Origin: Aldrovandia affinis
Taxonomy: Eukaryota; Chordata; Actinopteri; Notacanthiformes; Halosauridae
NCBI GenBank assembly: GCA_029706075.1
Contig: JAINUG010000047.1
Coordinates: forward strand, 3,385,330 to 3,449,329
DNA length: 64,000 nt
Reading direction: 5' to 3'
The translations under genes were made by a program, and so were the position numbers. This document shows, one piece after another, positions 13,201 to 23,938 of this stretch; positions within the stretch are counted from its first letter, which is position 1, and each line of letters begins with the position of its first letter. Under the pieces are notes generated by a model. That model was not told the DNA's origin, searched no databases, and saw only the letters and a program-made list of their open reading frames with translations.

Positions 13201-13944
13201 CTTTACCACAGTGTGCATGAGTTAAACTAGCAGGACCAGAGAGGGGGAAGAAAGCTGTTGTGGTGTGCTCTCTCCTTTTCCCCTCTGCTACAGATTGTGG
13301 GTACAATTCCAGTATTCTACTTTCATTGATCTTGTCTGTTAATTTAGAAAATATTGACAGTGAATACTAAGGTCATGTGTCTGTATTTCCACGCATGTGT
13401 TCTCTCTCACTTGTAATATTCTTCATTTCAATGCTTATTCAGTTTGGAGCGGCTTTTGGAGCTGCTCCAGAGCAGTGGTTTTTCTTCAATCAGTTGGGAC
13501 AGCCTCTTGTTAGATTTATCCCTTGTTTTATGTCAAATGGGGTTGCATCTCTCAAATAATGTGCTTTTATTCACCACCTTTTTTTGAATGGCTAGAATAC
13601 CAGTTTTATGTCCGTTCCTAAAGGGAAACCAGAGTGTGTTCATGATGAAGAGTTCAGTTGAGCTCTCATTGTGGTCCTGTGTCATGAGCGTGCTGTTTGA
13701 ACCTGCCTATTGAGCGCATCTCCTCAGGCCACAAGCATAAATCTCAGGAAGAGCGGAGTGCAGATATGCTTTTAGTCTGCCAAGGTCACACTTTCCACAA
13801 ATCCTCAAAGGCTGGATAAAGCCATCAATTGTCCTGGAAAGTGAAAAGCAAAACAAAAAGCTCTTGGCTCTGCAAGTTTATCTATCATTGAATTGTGCAG
13901 TTTATGTGTGCGTGTGTCTATTTCATTGTTTATCTGCAGAACAG
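10230..13944. other. AT-rich non-coding DNA
   Basis: No coding exon or transposon end is recognised. A short ATT run lies near 12360-12375. Less AT-rich islands at 11700-12060 and about 12960-13210 are possible regulatory blocks; only the first is listed separately. Confidence 0.55.
11700..12060. promoter_or_regulatory. Candidate conserved non-coding block
   Basis: A sharply GC-richer island flanked by very AT-rich DNA. It contains several homeodomain-type cores (ggctaattatccc near 11774, ctttaattgaag near 11862, gattagctgaattaag near 11962). Short open frames across it have no protein-like composition. An enhancer role is inference. Confidence 0.25.
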
Positions 13945-13948
13945 AATT

Positions 13949-15035
13949 GACCCTTCGCTAAACCACGCCCCCCTTAGTTACTGTTGCTAAGTCCATCAAG
14001 CTTTCGGAGCCAGCATGGCGCTCCCACTGTCGCTAACTGCACTCCCTGGAGAAATATTGTACAATTTTTGGAAAATAGAAAAAGCGATTTCAGATAGAAG
14101 CAGACAGAAGGGTCTACAATATGCATTTGAAGGTTATATTCAAGATATCACACTGACTCAGCAACAAAATGACGTAAATTAAGATAGAAGCGAAAGCCTA
14201 CAGATCAGAGTAAAAGCGAACCACCGCATCACCTGGCAATTGAGACAGAGGACAACGACATTAAGGAGCAACACTGTTCCTGTAAAGCTGGGTAGGTCTC
14301 ACTATTACAATCATTAAAAAGCAAAAGCAGTAGGCCTATATAACGTTACATTCAGTAGTAAGTTAGCTAGCATTAGCTAACTAACGTAACATTAGTAGCC
14401 TATAGTGTGCTGTAACGACATTACTCTGGTTAGCTCCACAGGTAGCTCCATACCCTGGACCTCTGTAAAGCAAAAAATATCAGCAGTGTGTCAGCCCAGT
14501 CCTCCACAAGATTTGGATACTCGGGACTGGGCTTCCCATTGACAAAGTGCTGAAATAGTAATGAAATTTTTTATTACATTTTGACATCAAGGTAACGTTA
14601 CCCACAGGTTTTTTAGAGCTTGACTGTAACATCTTAACGTTAGCAAGCTGGCTGGATCACGAATAACAAAGCTAACATTTAGTCTAACTTTACCAACGTT
14701 GCAACACAGAGCTGTATATCCAGACCGTAGCCACGTTAGCTTAGCTGGCTTACACTTTTCAGGATTTGATTTTGGTTTTGTCAAGGAAAAAAAATGTATA
14801 TCTCCTTCCAACCTCTCTGGGAAAGAGTGTCACTGTTACAAGTGCCCCAGGCACAACGTTTAACCATAATTAGCTAACAATCCACAAAACCAGCTTGAAA
14901 ATGAAGAAAATCTCAAATTTTTCCGTCAAAGTCAATGGAGCTCAGCAAAAAACTGTCGGACCTCTGTCGGAGTCTGTCAAATACTGCGCTGTGATTGGCC
15001 AGTCTGAGTTTTGGGGCGTGGTTTAGCGAAGGGTC
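13949..15035 (+). mobile_element. 1.09 kb inverted-repeat element with a SWIM-like exon remnant
   Basis: Perfect terminal inverted repeats GACCCTTCGCTAAACCACGC start at 13949 and end at 15035. Each end is flanked by AATT (13945-13948 and 15036-15039), which fits a 4-bp AATT target duplication or a longer palindromic end. Inside is one recognisable coding remnant (14015-14291); the rest is non-coding and rich in 'gttagct' motifs. No transposase is visible, so this copy is non-autonomous or deleted. The sharp, still identical ends suggest fairly recent mobility. I cannot assign a superfamily from the ends alone. Confidence 0.7.
14015..14291 (+). pseudogene. Broken exon resembling the start of a SWIM zinc-finger protein
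   Basis: An ATG at 14015 opens a 55-codon frame (beginning MALPLSLTALPGEI, with a later DRSRQKG...FEGYIQD stretch) ending at TAA 14180-14182. After frame changes, a second frame continues with an AIETEDN segment and reaches Cys-Ser-Cys-Lys-Ala-Gly at 14275-14292. This coincides with a splice-donor-like GTAGGT. The C-x-C-K-A-G motif is the first half of a SWIM zinc finger (CxCxnCxH). The second half would lie in a following exon, which I do not see. At least one frameshift separates the two parts, so the copy is not functional. Confidence 0.45.
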
Positions 15036-16159
15036 AATTGTTGGCCAAATCTGTTTATTTCCATATTTTCTGTTTTTATGTGTCATTGTTGCCTATACGA
15101 TATCACAAATGATATAAGTTGAAGGAACATGGTAGTTCAACTCAAACTTTTGCATGACCACAGCAGAGGTTCAGAGCATATATGATTTTGCAGATCAGTC
15201 CAAACTCTGTCTGGTTATACAGACTATCTGCCACTTGTCCAACCCAATCTGAATAAGGACCACGTTCTATGGTTAAGAATCAAATGGTCTTGACTCCCCT
15301 AAAGTCAAAGTTCCACCACTGCCCCACAATGCCAATACAGAATGAACAGATAAGCAGGAACCTTTCATTCTCTTACTTTCATTATCATCAGCATTCAAAG
15401 GTGCCTAATGGAGAACGCTGCTTTAAAAAGAACCAGTGTCCTGTATCCATGCGGTTACCTGCAGCATTAGGAGCAAGGGTAAGGGGTCAAGTGAAAGACC
15501 TGTCCTGAATTAAATGAATGGCTCTGTTGCTGCATCCATGTCAGTGATTAATGTGCTTTTAATACAAAAGTGGTTGATTCAAGAAATGTTATATGAATAT
15601 GTCTTTTAACAATCTTTCTTTTAAGATTGTTCTACAAAGACATAATGCTTTGTGTTCTCAACTGTGGAGAGAGTGCATTTTGTGATCTAAAACATTCGTG
15701 TCAAGGAAATAAATATTTAATTTCAAGCACCAGATTTTCATATGTGGTTAATACCATTAAAATGTTACAGTGACATTGGAAGCCCTCCCTCATTTACATT
15801 TACTCTTAAATGTGTTTTCTCCCAATTAGCAGTTTAAGGGAGACATTAAAACAAGAAGACTGTATTAAGCACTCTTAAACTTGGAATTCACCGGATTCGT
15901 ATTCTTTGTACCAAAGACTTAAAGACAATTACAATGTTGTCGATGTATCCAACAATGAAAACAATGAATGGCATTACAGTTGGGGATAGTTATCAATAAT
16001 CCTCCACACAGTTTAAGTGTTCACCAGCAGACTTAAAACTGTCCTAAAAGAAGTAGGGGAAAGTGACAAAGACAATTGATGGTTTTAATGGGTTTGATTA
16101 AAAACAAGGGATGAGGAAGGAATAAAAGATAAATAAATGACTCCCCATTTAAAGGCAAT

Positions 16160-16740
16160 TTACTTTCTACTTAAGTGGATAATATTTTGATTAAGTTGGA
16201 GGAGGACTTTTTGGAGTATCTGGTGATAATCTCCCTCTTTTCTGTCAATGGTAATTACGTGGGCCTCTGGGGAGTTGTGGGAGGTGCTGGCGGTGGGGTG
16301 CGTGCTAATTATTTGACATGAGACAGCGTCCAGTTGGCTTGCAGGTGAATAGGCCCCAGTCGTGCTGACAGGCTCCGCTGCTTGTTTGAAGATAGTCCAT
16401 TGTGGGCCTTTGTTAGGGCTAACCAGGGGCCCATTTTGGCTAAAGACGTCATGCAAATTGAGGCAGATGGCCCCAATTCAGGCACGTGGCATTCAGAGGG
16501 TCGGGGGGAGGGGCCAGACTCTGAATGAGGTTGTCCCGGGTCAGGAACCTGCTTGGCGCTTGTTAGTGCCTTTAATGGGGTCCGCAAACTCCCACCCGGT
16601 GTTGCCGAGTAACGGAGATGGCAAGGATTCACAAGGTTTTGCAGGAAGGGTGGGTGAGGCCCTCTCCAGCAGCACTCCATCTTCTTCACAGCCTCCACCC
16701 TGGCCCCACTCTCCTCTCCCACTGAGGTCTGGGTGAATGG
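16160..16740. promoter_or_regulatory. Candidate conserved non-coding block
   Basis: A GC-rich island with a cluster of transcription-factor-type motifs: ggtaattacg near 16250, gctaattatttgaca near 16304, and a CRE-like acgtcat joined to an octamer ATGCAAAT at 16451-16458. There are open frames on both strands, as expected by chance in GC-rich DNA. An enhancer role is inference. Confidence 0.3.
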
Positions 16741-16886
16741 GATGGATTGACAGGGGGCAGTGTCCAACCCCAAATGGTTTTTTTGGCCAGCTGTGATAAT
16801 AGACTTATAATAGACTGTGATAATCAGTTTATCTCCCACTCACTAAATCTAGATAATTAAAGTATTTGCAGTGTTTTGGAGGACAC

Positions 16887-16891
<5 letters not shown>

Positions 16892-16921
<30 letters not shown>
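16892..16921 (+). repeat. (GT)n microsatellite
   Basis: About 15 perfect GT units at the edge of the GC-rich island. Confidence 0.95.
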
Positions 16922-16923
<2 letters not shown>

Positions 16924-17199
16924 TCTGATACACAGACAGAGACTGTTCTTTAGCTGACAATAAAAAGTCATGGTCATATAAATTCGCTCCAATGTAACAT
17001 TAACACAAGTAGACAAGTCTATTCATGTACATTGCCTACAGGATGCAAATTGGTGGTTTTCCTGACATTGGTGTTATTCTGAAGCATCACATCATATGCA
17101 AAAGTGAGAGCAGACAGTTTCCATGGTGTTCACAGGAGGGTATTGGCAGTAATCTGCCCAGTGTACTGTCCCTGAATCTAAAAATTTGCTGCAAAGACG

Positions 17200-17349
17200 A
17201 TGAGTGGCAGCAGGACCCAGTCTCTGACCACTGTGAAGCTGAAGGAGGGGAGCGTAGGCCGGCTCATCGTCAACAGGAAGAACACGTCAGACCAGCCATC
17301 TGCTGCTGTCGCTGATGACTACTCACAGGGACAGAGAACATCCAAATAG
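17200..17349 (+). pseudogene. Unrecognised short open frame, protein-like
   Basis: ATG 17200 to TAG 17347-17349 encodes 49 residues of balanced, polar composition (beginning MSGSRTQSLTTVKLKEGSVG, then RLIVNRKNT). The codon choice is GC-rich and unlike the AT-rich flanks. No splice sites, promoter or neighbouring exon can be seen, and I do not recognise the protein. It may be a pseudogene fragment or a chance frame. Confidence 0.25.
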
Positions 17350-17985
17350 CACTCAGCGTTCCCTCCATAAATACACAACACAAACTGTGGCTTCTTCTTG
17401 CTCTGGCCTTCTGTCCATGCCTGTTACCTCAACCAAAATTTGACATTTGTATTAGAGTTTCAGTGAAGAAAAGTAAATAATGGAAATGTGACTTAAAAAA
17501 CCCTAAAACTTAATCATGGTTATTTGGGAAGATATGTGTGTTTCCTGAAAGGAAAGACACAAGAAAGGTCATTTTTGTGAATCAATCAACCAGAAATTTG
17601 CTGGTTGCTGTGCATTTGTGTCTATTGACTGGTACATTGGTACAGTTCCTAATTCCTTCACAGATGAAGATTAGTGTGGATTCAGTGACATTTAAGATTG
17701 AATCTATTAATGGACTCAGTGAAGACAACTTATGTATGATAGTCTTTTTCTCTCTTTATGTTGTTTATAAATACCCACGATAAGATTTTCTTTAAAATGT
17801 TTCGATTTAAAAGGTATGTTAAAGGTACCTCAACTCATGTTCATTGATGGTTATAATGCAAAAACATTTATACTGCAATGGACTTCATCTACTACCCAAT
17901 ATTGATAAATACCAATAACTCCCTCAACATTGGCCTAAATAACATACATATGCAGGTACCTGCCAACATACAAGAAGCACCAACA
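17350..17985. other. AT-rich non-coding DNA
   Basis: Nothing recognised apart from short chance frames. Confidence 0.5.
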
Positions 17986-18700
17986 TAAAGTGTCTTAATA
18001 GAGTGTTGGGGCACCTCAAACCTCTGTCTGAACAGCTTCAATGCACCTTAGCATAGATTCTACAAGTTTCTAGAACTCTATTTGGGAGTATGCAACACCA
18101 TTCTTCCATGAGAAATTCTATAATTTGGTTGTAGTGGAAAACGCTGTTTCAGGCACAGCTCCAGAATCTCCCATAAGTGTTAAATTGGGTTGAGCTATGG
18201 TGACTGAGAAGGCCATGGCATGTGGTTTATATCATTTTCATGCTCATCAAACCATTCAGTGACCTGTGGCGCATTGTCATCCTGAAAGGGACCACTCCCA
18301 TCAGGATAGAAATGCTTCATCATAGGATGAAGGTGATCACTCAGAATGGCTTTGTATTTATTGGCATTTACCATGCCCTCTAAGGGGTTGAGTGGGCCTA
18401 AACCATGCCAGGAAAATACACCCCACACCATAACAGCTGCCAGAACCCTTCATTTATTTGAGAAGTTACCTATATATTATTGAATTGATATTCAGCTCCT
18501 GCAATCGCATTACTGTATTTGAATAAGGAAGGTTCCAAGATTATGGTTACCATAACTTCGCTGATAGTGCTCACGCCACTGTTGGCTACTGTTATATTGT
18601 TTATGCCAATCTGACATTCTGGCTGTAACAGGGAGATGATTGATGGCTAAAGCTACAAGCAGGCACTTGATTAATCTTGGGCACATGATCTATCTATATT
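17985..18700 (-). mobile_element. Degraded Tc1-like element, reverse strand
   Basis: The reverse strand carries the C-terminal half of a Tc1/mariner-family transposase common in fish genomes. A frame at 18195-18431 reads MVWGVFSWHG... through QDDNAP to WPSQSP. It is continued in broken frames by an LNPI and HLWEILE stretch near 18140-18195. QDDNAP holds the second catalytic aspartate region; the expected glutamate position is disrupted. Upstream transposase (toward 18700 on this strand) is heavily degraded. No terminal inverted repeat pair is evident, so the boundaries are approximate. Confidence 0.75.
18195..18431 (-). pseudogene. Tc1-like transposase, C-terminal fragment
   Basis: Tc1 transposases cut and paste DNA using a DD34E/D catalytic triad. 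This fragment spans the region from the conserved VWGVFSWHG motif through QDDNAP (second catalytic acidic residue) to PWPSQSP. It lacks the N-terminal paired-like DNA-binding domain and the first aspartate. Family members are about 340 residues; only 78 remain open here. The frame stops where the SPDLNPIE block should follow, so it is a dead copy. Confidence 0.75.
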
Positions 18701-19061
18701 CCTGTTCTATACATTGGTTAGGCTCATTTGCCAAAATATCATAAGAAAAGACAACATTGTTCAATAGATGGAGTGAATAAAATTATTTTCTATTTCTCTT
18801 ATGAAAGTATTTGCATATGCTTATGCTTTTCCTTCAGGTTCTCCAGCAGCTATATGGCAGTGGCATGCATCCAAGAAAAGAGTTACCTTGGAAACCAGTT
18901 GCATCCCCCTTACACATGATCAAGGAATAAGCAGTTGGTGAACTTGCAGCACACAATAAGTTTCAAACCTTGTAACTTTATTCCTACTCTGGTTAAGGCT
19001 TCTGTTGTGGGTTCTTTTAGATCTAAGATCTAAAGTAATCAGCAGTTGAGGTCACTATATA

Positions 19062-19064
<3 letters not shown>
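18701..19064. other. Non-coding DNA
   Basis: No feature recognised in this stretch before the TA repeat. Confidence 0.5.

Positions 19065-19111
<47 letters not shown>
19065..19111 (+). repeat. (TA)n microsatellite
   Basis: About 23 TA units; a solo LTR is inserted in it, and further TA units (19689-19699) follow the LTR. Confidence 0.95.
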
Positions 19112-19114
<3 letters not shown>

Positions 19115-19688
19115 GGTGTCCCCAGGGATTGGGCGACATGCACGGACCTTGCAGAGGGCGTAGGCAAGTTAAAGAACAAGGAGGAGGCAGTATTCAAAAA
19201 CCAAAATAATGATTTATTAAACAAACTCTTGACGAACACAAAACAAAGGGTGGGGTCTTCTGGGGAATTCAAACACACAAATTCCGCAATCCTACTCGTT
19301 GTCAATGTCCAATCCAATTCCGTTATCCAAGTCAGTTCCGCAATCCAGTCCGTAGTCAAAATCCAAAGGGGGGTCCTCAAACAATCCAAGTTCAAACACA
19401 AAAACACTCCAAAACACTCTCTCCTCAAATACTGGCTGGTCAAAGACTTCACAGTACTCACTCTCCAAACACACTCAACTCCTTCCCAAACACATTCCTA
19501 CTCCTCTCAACATGTGATTGAATCAGCCCTTTAAATAGGCCTTTAAATGTCCTTCAGCTGGTCGTTAGTCCCCATTGCTTGACTTAGCTCGGGTGTGACT
19601 GTGGCCTGCTGGGAAATGTAGTGTTCCTGGCTCCCATGTGTTGTAGGCCAGGCAGCCATTTCCTTGTGCAGCCCCTTGGGCTGTCACA
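19112..19688 (-). mobile_element. Solo LTR, family X, reverse orientation
   Basis: The 577-bp block begins TGTGGTGTCCCC and ends GGGCTGTCACA. It is flanked on both sides by ATAT, consistent with a 4-bp target duplication inside the TA repeat. Read on the reverse strand it matches the solo LTR at 36256-36834 along most of its length and carries the AATAAA-type polyadenylation region ('tttaataaatcatt'). There is no internal retroviral-type coding region next to it, so it is a solo LTR left by recombination. Open frames on both strands here are chance frames, partly made of TA-repeat codons. Confidence 0.8.
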
Positions 19689-19689
19689 A

Positions 19690-21640
19690 TATATATATAG
19701 TAAATGTATTGAGGAACACAAAGTATATTGAAAGCAGGTGCTTCCCCACAGGTGTTGTTCCTGAGTTGAGCAATTAAAATCCCAGCATGCTCAGGGTCAT
19801 GCACAAACCTGCTGGGCAGGCCTGGTTGCCTAGAATCATGGCTAGCATGGCTACAAGATGAGACACCAGTAACTTCAAAAGAGTGGTGATTTTTGGGACA
19901 TGTACATTTGAAACACTCAATTCCTTCACATTTCCAGATACTACCCTAGACAAAGGCATGACCTGTACAACATTGACAACAGCCGACCATACAGTGAATA
20001 AATCTTCCTCCAAACCACAATGCCGTTTAATTCCCTCCAGGTCAGTATCCTGTACCTCACTGGCGATTTTATTTCAAACCTATGTGTGAACTGAGAGGAC
20101 CCTGAACAAACCTCCCCCCCAGCAAACCCTACAGTGGCTCAATTACTCATCCAGTCATCAGGCTCCTTTCCCTTGCCAAACAGAGCACCACAGACCCCCC
20201 CATTTTAATGCAGGGTTTATTCAAACACATGGGGAGTCAGAAGTGAAGATGTTACTGACCAGCCATTCATCCCAGGCCCCACATAGCCACTCTGCCCCTA
20301 CACTTCCAGGTGACCCCTCGTAAAAAAAAAAAGAATAACGTGTCAGTCCGGCAACGGCACGCCATCCATTTTCTCACTGCCATACATTATTGCCACATGG
20401 ATTTCCCCCTCACCAAGCCACATTCAGAAACTGGAGCCTGACAAGCCAGGTTTAGATACTTATCCTGCACATCAGCAGATATACTGTAACACATACTGTC
20501 AAGGTGGAGGAGAAGACCTGTTTCAGGGTTTCACGAATTGTAAAAACTGCTTCAATTGGGGGTCACTTCACGGGATATGCAGGTCAAATTAACATGCACT
20601 GCAAATGTGAACCATTATCAATAATAGAGCATTTTGCTCTAGAGCAGAACTGTTTAAGATTGTCTTGAAACCTAATCCACATAACAGACTACATTTTAAT
20701 GGACTTTTTTCTTCGACCCAGATATTCAATTACAGACAAAATTGTATCTTGGGGTATGTTTATTAGGTTGTTGAAATTCTACTCCATATTCCTTGTTAAA
20801 TATTCTATACTTAAAACAACTTGAGGCCTCCTCAGGAGTCGAGGTGACAGTAGTTCTTTGTTTAAAGGGGAGGCAATCTGTTGTAGGAGCCACCACTCGT
20901 ACTGTGTTTATGAAGGGAGACAGCACGTCTGGTCTGCAGTGGTTCCCCTCCCTTCTGATTTCTCCCAGAAATCATTGGATAATTAAGATTCTGGACAGAA
21001 TTTGGCAGCGGTAACCGCTACATCTGGGCCGGGAGTGGGGGGTGTGGTGGCAGCCCACAGCTGGCAGGGTTGATTTACGCGCCACCGGCTGTGGCTGGTC
21101 ATAAATGAAGCCTCTTATGTAGGTGATATGAACACCTGTTAGATCATCTGTCAGCACAGAGCTGTACACATCCATCACCCGAACCAGCAGCTATTTTACC
21201 TCCAGTCATTTCTCCGCGGCTCCCCTCCCCCCCTGTCACGGAGCCAGCCATCTCCCTGCTGTGATCCCCTGGTTCCGCCCGCCATCAGGACTCACAGATA
21301 AAAGATTCCAGCAAGCGGCACAATTTCATAAATAAAGCTCCTGGCGGAGTAGTGCGGTAAAAGTTTATTTTTTGTCACAATTAATCTGGAAGCCCTGGGT
21401 GGATTTGCACTATTGACAATTCTCCCAAAGCTCCAGCACAATGATGTGGTGGGACGAAGAGGCTAAAAGTCTACTCTCTTGTTTTTAATCTTATTGCTTT
21501 CCTAGAGGGAACATGGAGGTGGAGCAAATACAAGAGCAGAGATGGTTTATGGGCAATTGGGTAACCGGGGTATAGCGGGACATGACAGGCTGGAGAAATG
21601 TCTTTATCTGTAAAATTACAACACAGGCAGTTACACACTG
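19690..21640. other. Non-coding DNA with GC-rich island at 20930-21470
   Basis: No gene is recognised. The island at 20930-21470 contains attggataattaag and gtcataaatgaag motifs and a C-rich run near 21225, and could be regulatory. Confidence 0.45.
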
Positions 21641-21649
21641 CAACACAGC

Positions 21650-22375
21650 CATGTGGTTTTTGTTTGAGTGATATTTTTCCCCCAAAAAAGATATGTGTCA
21701 CAATTACTCACACCCCTTCTTTTATAAAATCAACAAAAATAAATTATTATGCGTTAACATGCTTTTTTAATCTCAATCATCAAAACCATTGGAACAGTGA
21801 TAAACCTGCCTGGTAGATGACACAAGGGCTTCCACGCACAGTGAGACAGATGGTTTGGGAGGCAACCATCCACAGTCGGAGATCTACAAAACTGTGTTGC
21901 ATCACTATCAGACACCACCTCCATGCCAATAGGCTTTTTGGAAGGGTTGCCAGAAAAAAATAGTCTTTTGAGGAATCTGGAAAAATAAGCATCTGGAGTT
22001 TGTTGAAGGGCATTGGAACTTCGATTGGAACCAGGTGTAATGGTCAAATTTAGCCATTTGTCATGTAGGCATCGTCGAATGGTAGCTTTAGACACCTTGT
22101 AACCCCAAGATGCCAGGTTGTTTTGGTGATCTTGAACTGTGCCCCTTGGACTTCTTTTTGCCCCTCGAACCATCCGTCTCACTACATGTAGGGGCAAGAT
22201 AGACTTGCATCCTCTACCTGGCAGGTTAGCCACTGTTCCAGTGGCTTTAAACTTCCTAATAATTGACACAACAGTGGAAAGCGGTATCTTTTAACTTTTT
22301 AGTTTTTTGTAGCCATCTCCTAATCTGTAGAGGTCAATAACCTTTTGTCTGAGTTCTTTGCCTTTCACCATGATG
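21650..22375 (-). mobile_element. Degraded Tc1-like element, reverse strand
   Basis: The reverse strand from 22371 encodes a recognisable Tc1 transposase N-terminus (MVKGKELRQKVIDLY...), interrupted by a stop. It continues as IIRKFKATGTVANLPGRG with the usual helix-turn-helix spacing. The last part, toward 21690, has a possible 3' end ('ggggtgtgagtaattgtgac' on the reverse strand). No clear paired terminal repeats are visible. Confidence 0.7.
21754..22371 (-). pseudogene. Tc1-like transposase, N-terminal half
   Basis: This half would carry the paired-like, two-helix-turn-helix DNA-binding region that recognises the terminal repeats. Residues 1-27 (MVKGKELRQK...) are followed by an in-frame stop, then the linker motif NLPGRG and a second HTH region (NNLASWGYKVSKATIRRCLH). 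Downstream sequence drifts and the DDE catalytic block is not recognisable. The intact family protein is about 340 residues. The copy is non-functional. Confidence 0.7.
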
Positions 22376-22439
22376 ATGGCTGACAACAGTATTTCAGTAT
22401 TTCCTCTCCCCGTAGTCCGTTTTTTTGTTAACTTAGGGA

Positions 22440-22727
22440 CATAGTTGCTCAGTATTACACATGTCTGCTTGTTTATGTATTGTATTAGGCTTAGGCATTA
22501 TTTTCTGCATTGATTGCTTTATTGCTACCTTTGAATTGTGGCTACAGATTTACCTGCAGGGTCCTAGTTTAACTATGTGGTTGCTCCTAGCACCGAGAAA
22601 CTGTACTTCCCACTAGGGTGGCTTTCAGCTAAACTGTTCTTGACTACGGTTAACACTTTGTTGTATGTCGCTCTGGATAAGAGCATCTGCCAAATGCCTG
22701 TAATGTAATGTAATGTAATGTAATGTA
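22440..22727 (+). mobile_element. Non-LTR retrotransposon or SINE 3' end
   Basis: The stretch ends with tgtcgctctggataagagca, then tctgccaaatgcctg and a (TAATG)n microsatellite tail at 22708-22727. The same tail type closes the LINE fragment at 36850-36916. Microsatellite tails and short 3' segments are typical of 5'-truncated LINEs and of SINEs that borrow a LINE tail. Confidence 0.7.
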
Positions 22728-23106
22728 AATTTGTGTTCCCTCCTTTTTATACCATAGGGAAACAGGATACCATTGTAAGCCACTGTATAGTTCCATAACC
22801 TTTCAATGAACTTCAAATAAGTTGTATATTTATGAAGATTTGTATTTGTTGGATTACATTTAAAAGAATAGTTAGCGGTATGAATAATTGTGATCCAGAT
22901 GTTTTCTGGAAGAAAAAAAAGTATTAATAAAACAAATGTTATGTTTAACAAATGTTTTTTATGGACAATTGTATCAGTAATGTAGGTTTGGAATTTTCTG
23001 AAATTTTTAGCATAAAATATACCTCTATATAGTTATATTGTTTATTTTATACAATCTCTTTTGTTCATCTTTATCAAGGGTATGAATAAAAATGGAGCCT
23101 ACTGTA
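22728..23106. mobile_element. Possible Tc1 terminal fragment
   Basis: AT-rich DNA ending at about 23106 in 'ggtatgaataaaaatggagc' then 'ctactgta', which resembles the right end of fish Tc1 elements (a '...ggagcccactgta'-type terminus). The left end is not identified. Confidence 0.35.
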
Positions 23107-23460
23107 TATGGAGATGGAGTTTTTATGTTATGGATTATTTTGCATCTACTGCTCCTGGAGTTCTTATTAGGGTCAATGGAATCATGAACTCCTGCCAGTA
23201 CCAAGACATGTTGGCCAAAAACTCGGTTCCCTCTGCTAAGAAGCTAAAACTTGGTACCAATGGATCTTTCAGAAAGACAGTGATCCCAAGCATACCTTAA
23301 AATCAACTAAGAAATGGTTAACTCACCACAAAATTATTGTTTTGCAATGGCCATCTCATCTCAATCAGACTTGAACCTGATCAAACATTTGTGGTTTGAT
23401 TTGAAGAGGGCAGTCCAACAAATTATCAATAAAGCGAAGTTGAAGTAGTATTGAATACAA
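23107..23460 (+). pseudogene. Tc1-like transposase, C-terminal fragment
   Basis: Broken frames encode the C-terminal part of a Tc1 transposase: the VNGIMNSCQYQDMLAKN block, then a degraded version of the FQ(Q/K)D-DPKHT block in another frame, then a QWPSHLNQ remnant where PSQSPDLNPIE is expected. Multiple frameshifts and stops make it non-functional. The fragment is cut at its 3' side by the hAT element at 23466, showing the Tc1 was already there when the hAT inserted. Confidence 0.7.
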
Positions 23461-23692
23461 CATAGTAGGGGTTTCACAGAATAGTCGACTATTTGACTAT
23501 TCGACTATCAAAACCAGTAGTCGATACTGTGCATCGTTGTAGACTAATCGTTAATCTGTGGTTTTATTATGGTGCAGTAATAAAGCAGTGGCAATGCATC
23601 TACAGCAGATATGCAGCTGGGAGCGCTGTGGGTAGTTGTTGACAAGTCATAGTTGTCATGGAGATCACTGTGCAGTGTGGGCGCTAAAGCAG

Positions 23693-23938
23693 CAGACATG
23701 CAAGAGCAAGAGGCAGATAGAAACATGGATGTACGTCCCAATGCTCGACTACAATCAACAGTGTGGAAATACTTTACCAGATCAGATAAAACCGCCAGCT
23801 GTAATATATGTAAAGCTACCCTAAAGTACCACAACAGTATCAGCATTATGCATAACCATTTAAAGCTACACCCGCTTATGGCTAGCGCTAGCAGCGGCAA
23901 CGTTATCAAGGAGAAGGGCCTCGATGGCTACACAGAGT
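23693..23938 (+). pseudogene. hAT transposase, BED zinc-finger part
   Basis: The frame from about 23693 reads through STVWKYF, CNIC and MHNHLKLHP, which fits the BED-finger pattern of an aromatic N-terminus, Cx2C, then paired histidines. BED fingers bind the ends of hAT elements and also occur in domesticated ZBED genes. A frameshift near 23900-23940 separates this part from the next transposase block. Position inside a hAT with a target duplication argues for transposon origin rather than a host ZBED gene. Confidence 0.75.

Larger units (their letters stand above)
15040..17195. other. Non-coding DNA with a GC-rich island
   Basis: No gene is recognised. A hairpin with the 9-bp stem AACAATCTT/AAGATTGTT lies at about 15601-15641. 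The long frames on both strands across 16160-16840 overlap one another, lack protein-like composition and match nothing I know. Confidence 0.5.

Noticed and set aside
16309-16839. 176-codon reverse-strand open frame
   Set aside because: It overlaps a 124-codon forward frame in a GC-rich island. Its composition is not protein-like and it matches no family I know. Long frames are expected where stop codons are rare.
19046-19534. 162- and 140-codon frames on both strands
   Set aside because: They are made of TA-repeat codons (Tyr-Ile runs) and solo LTR sequence, not a gene.
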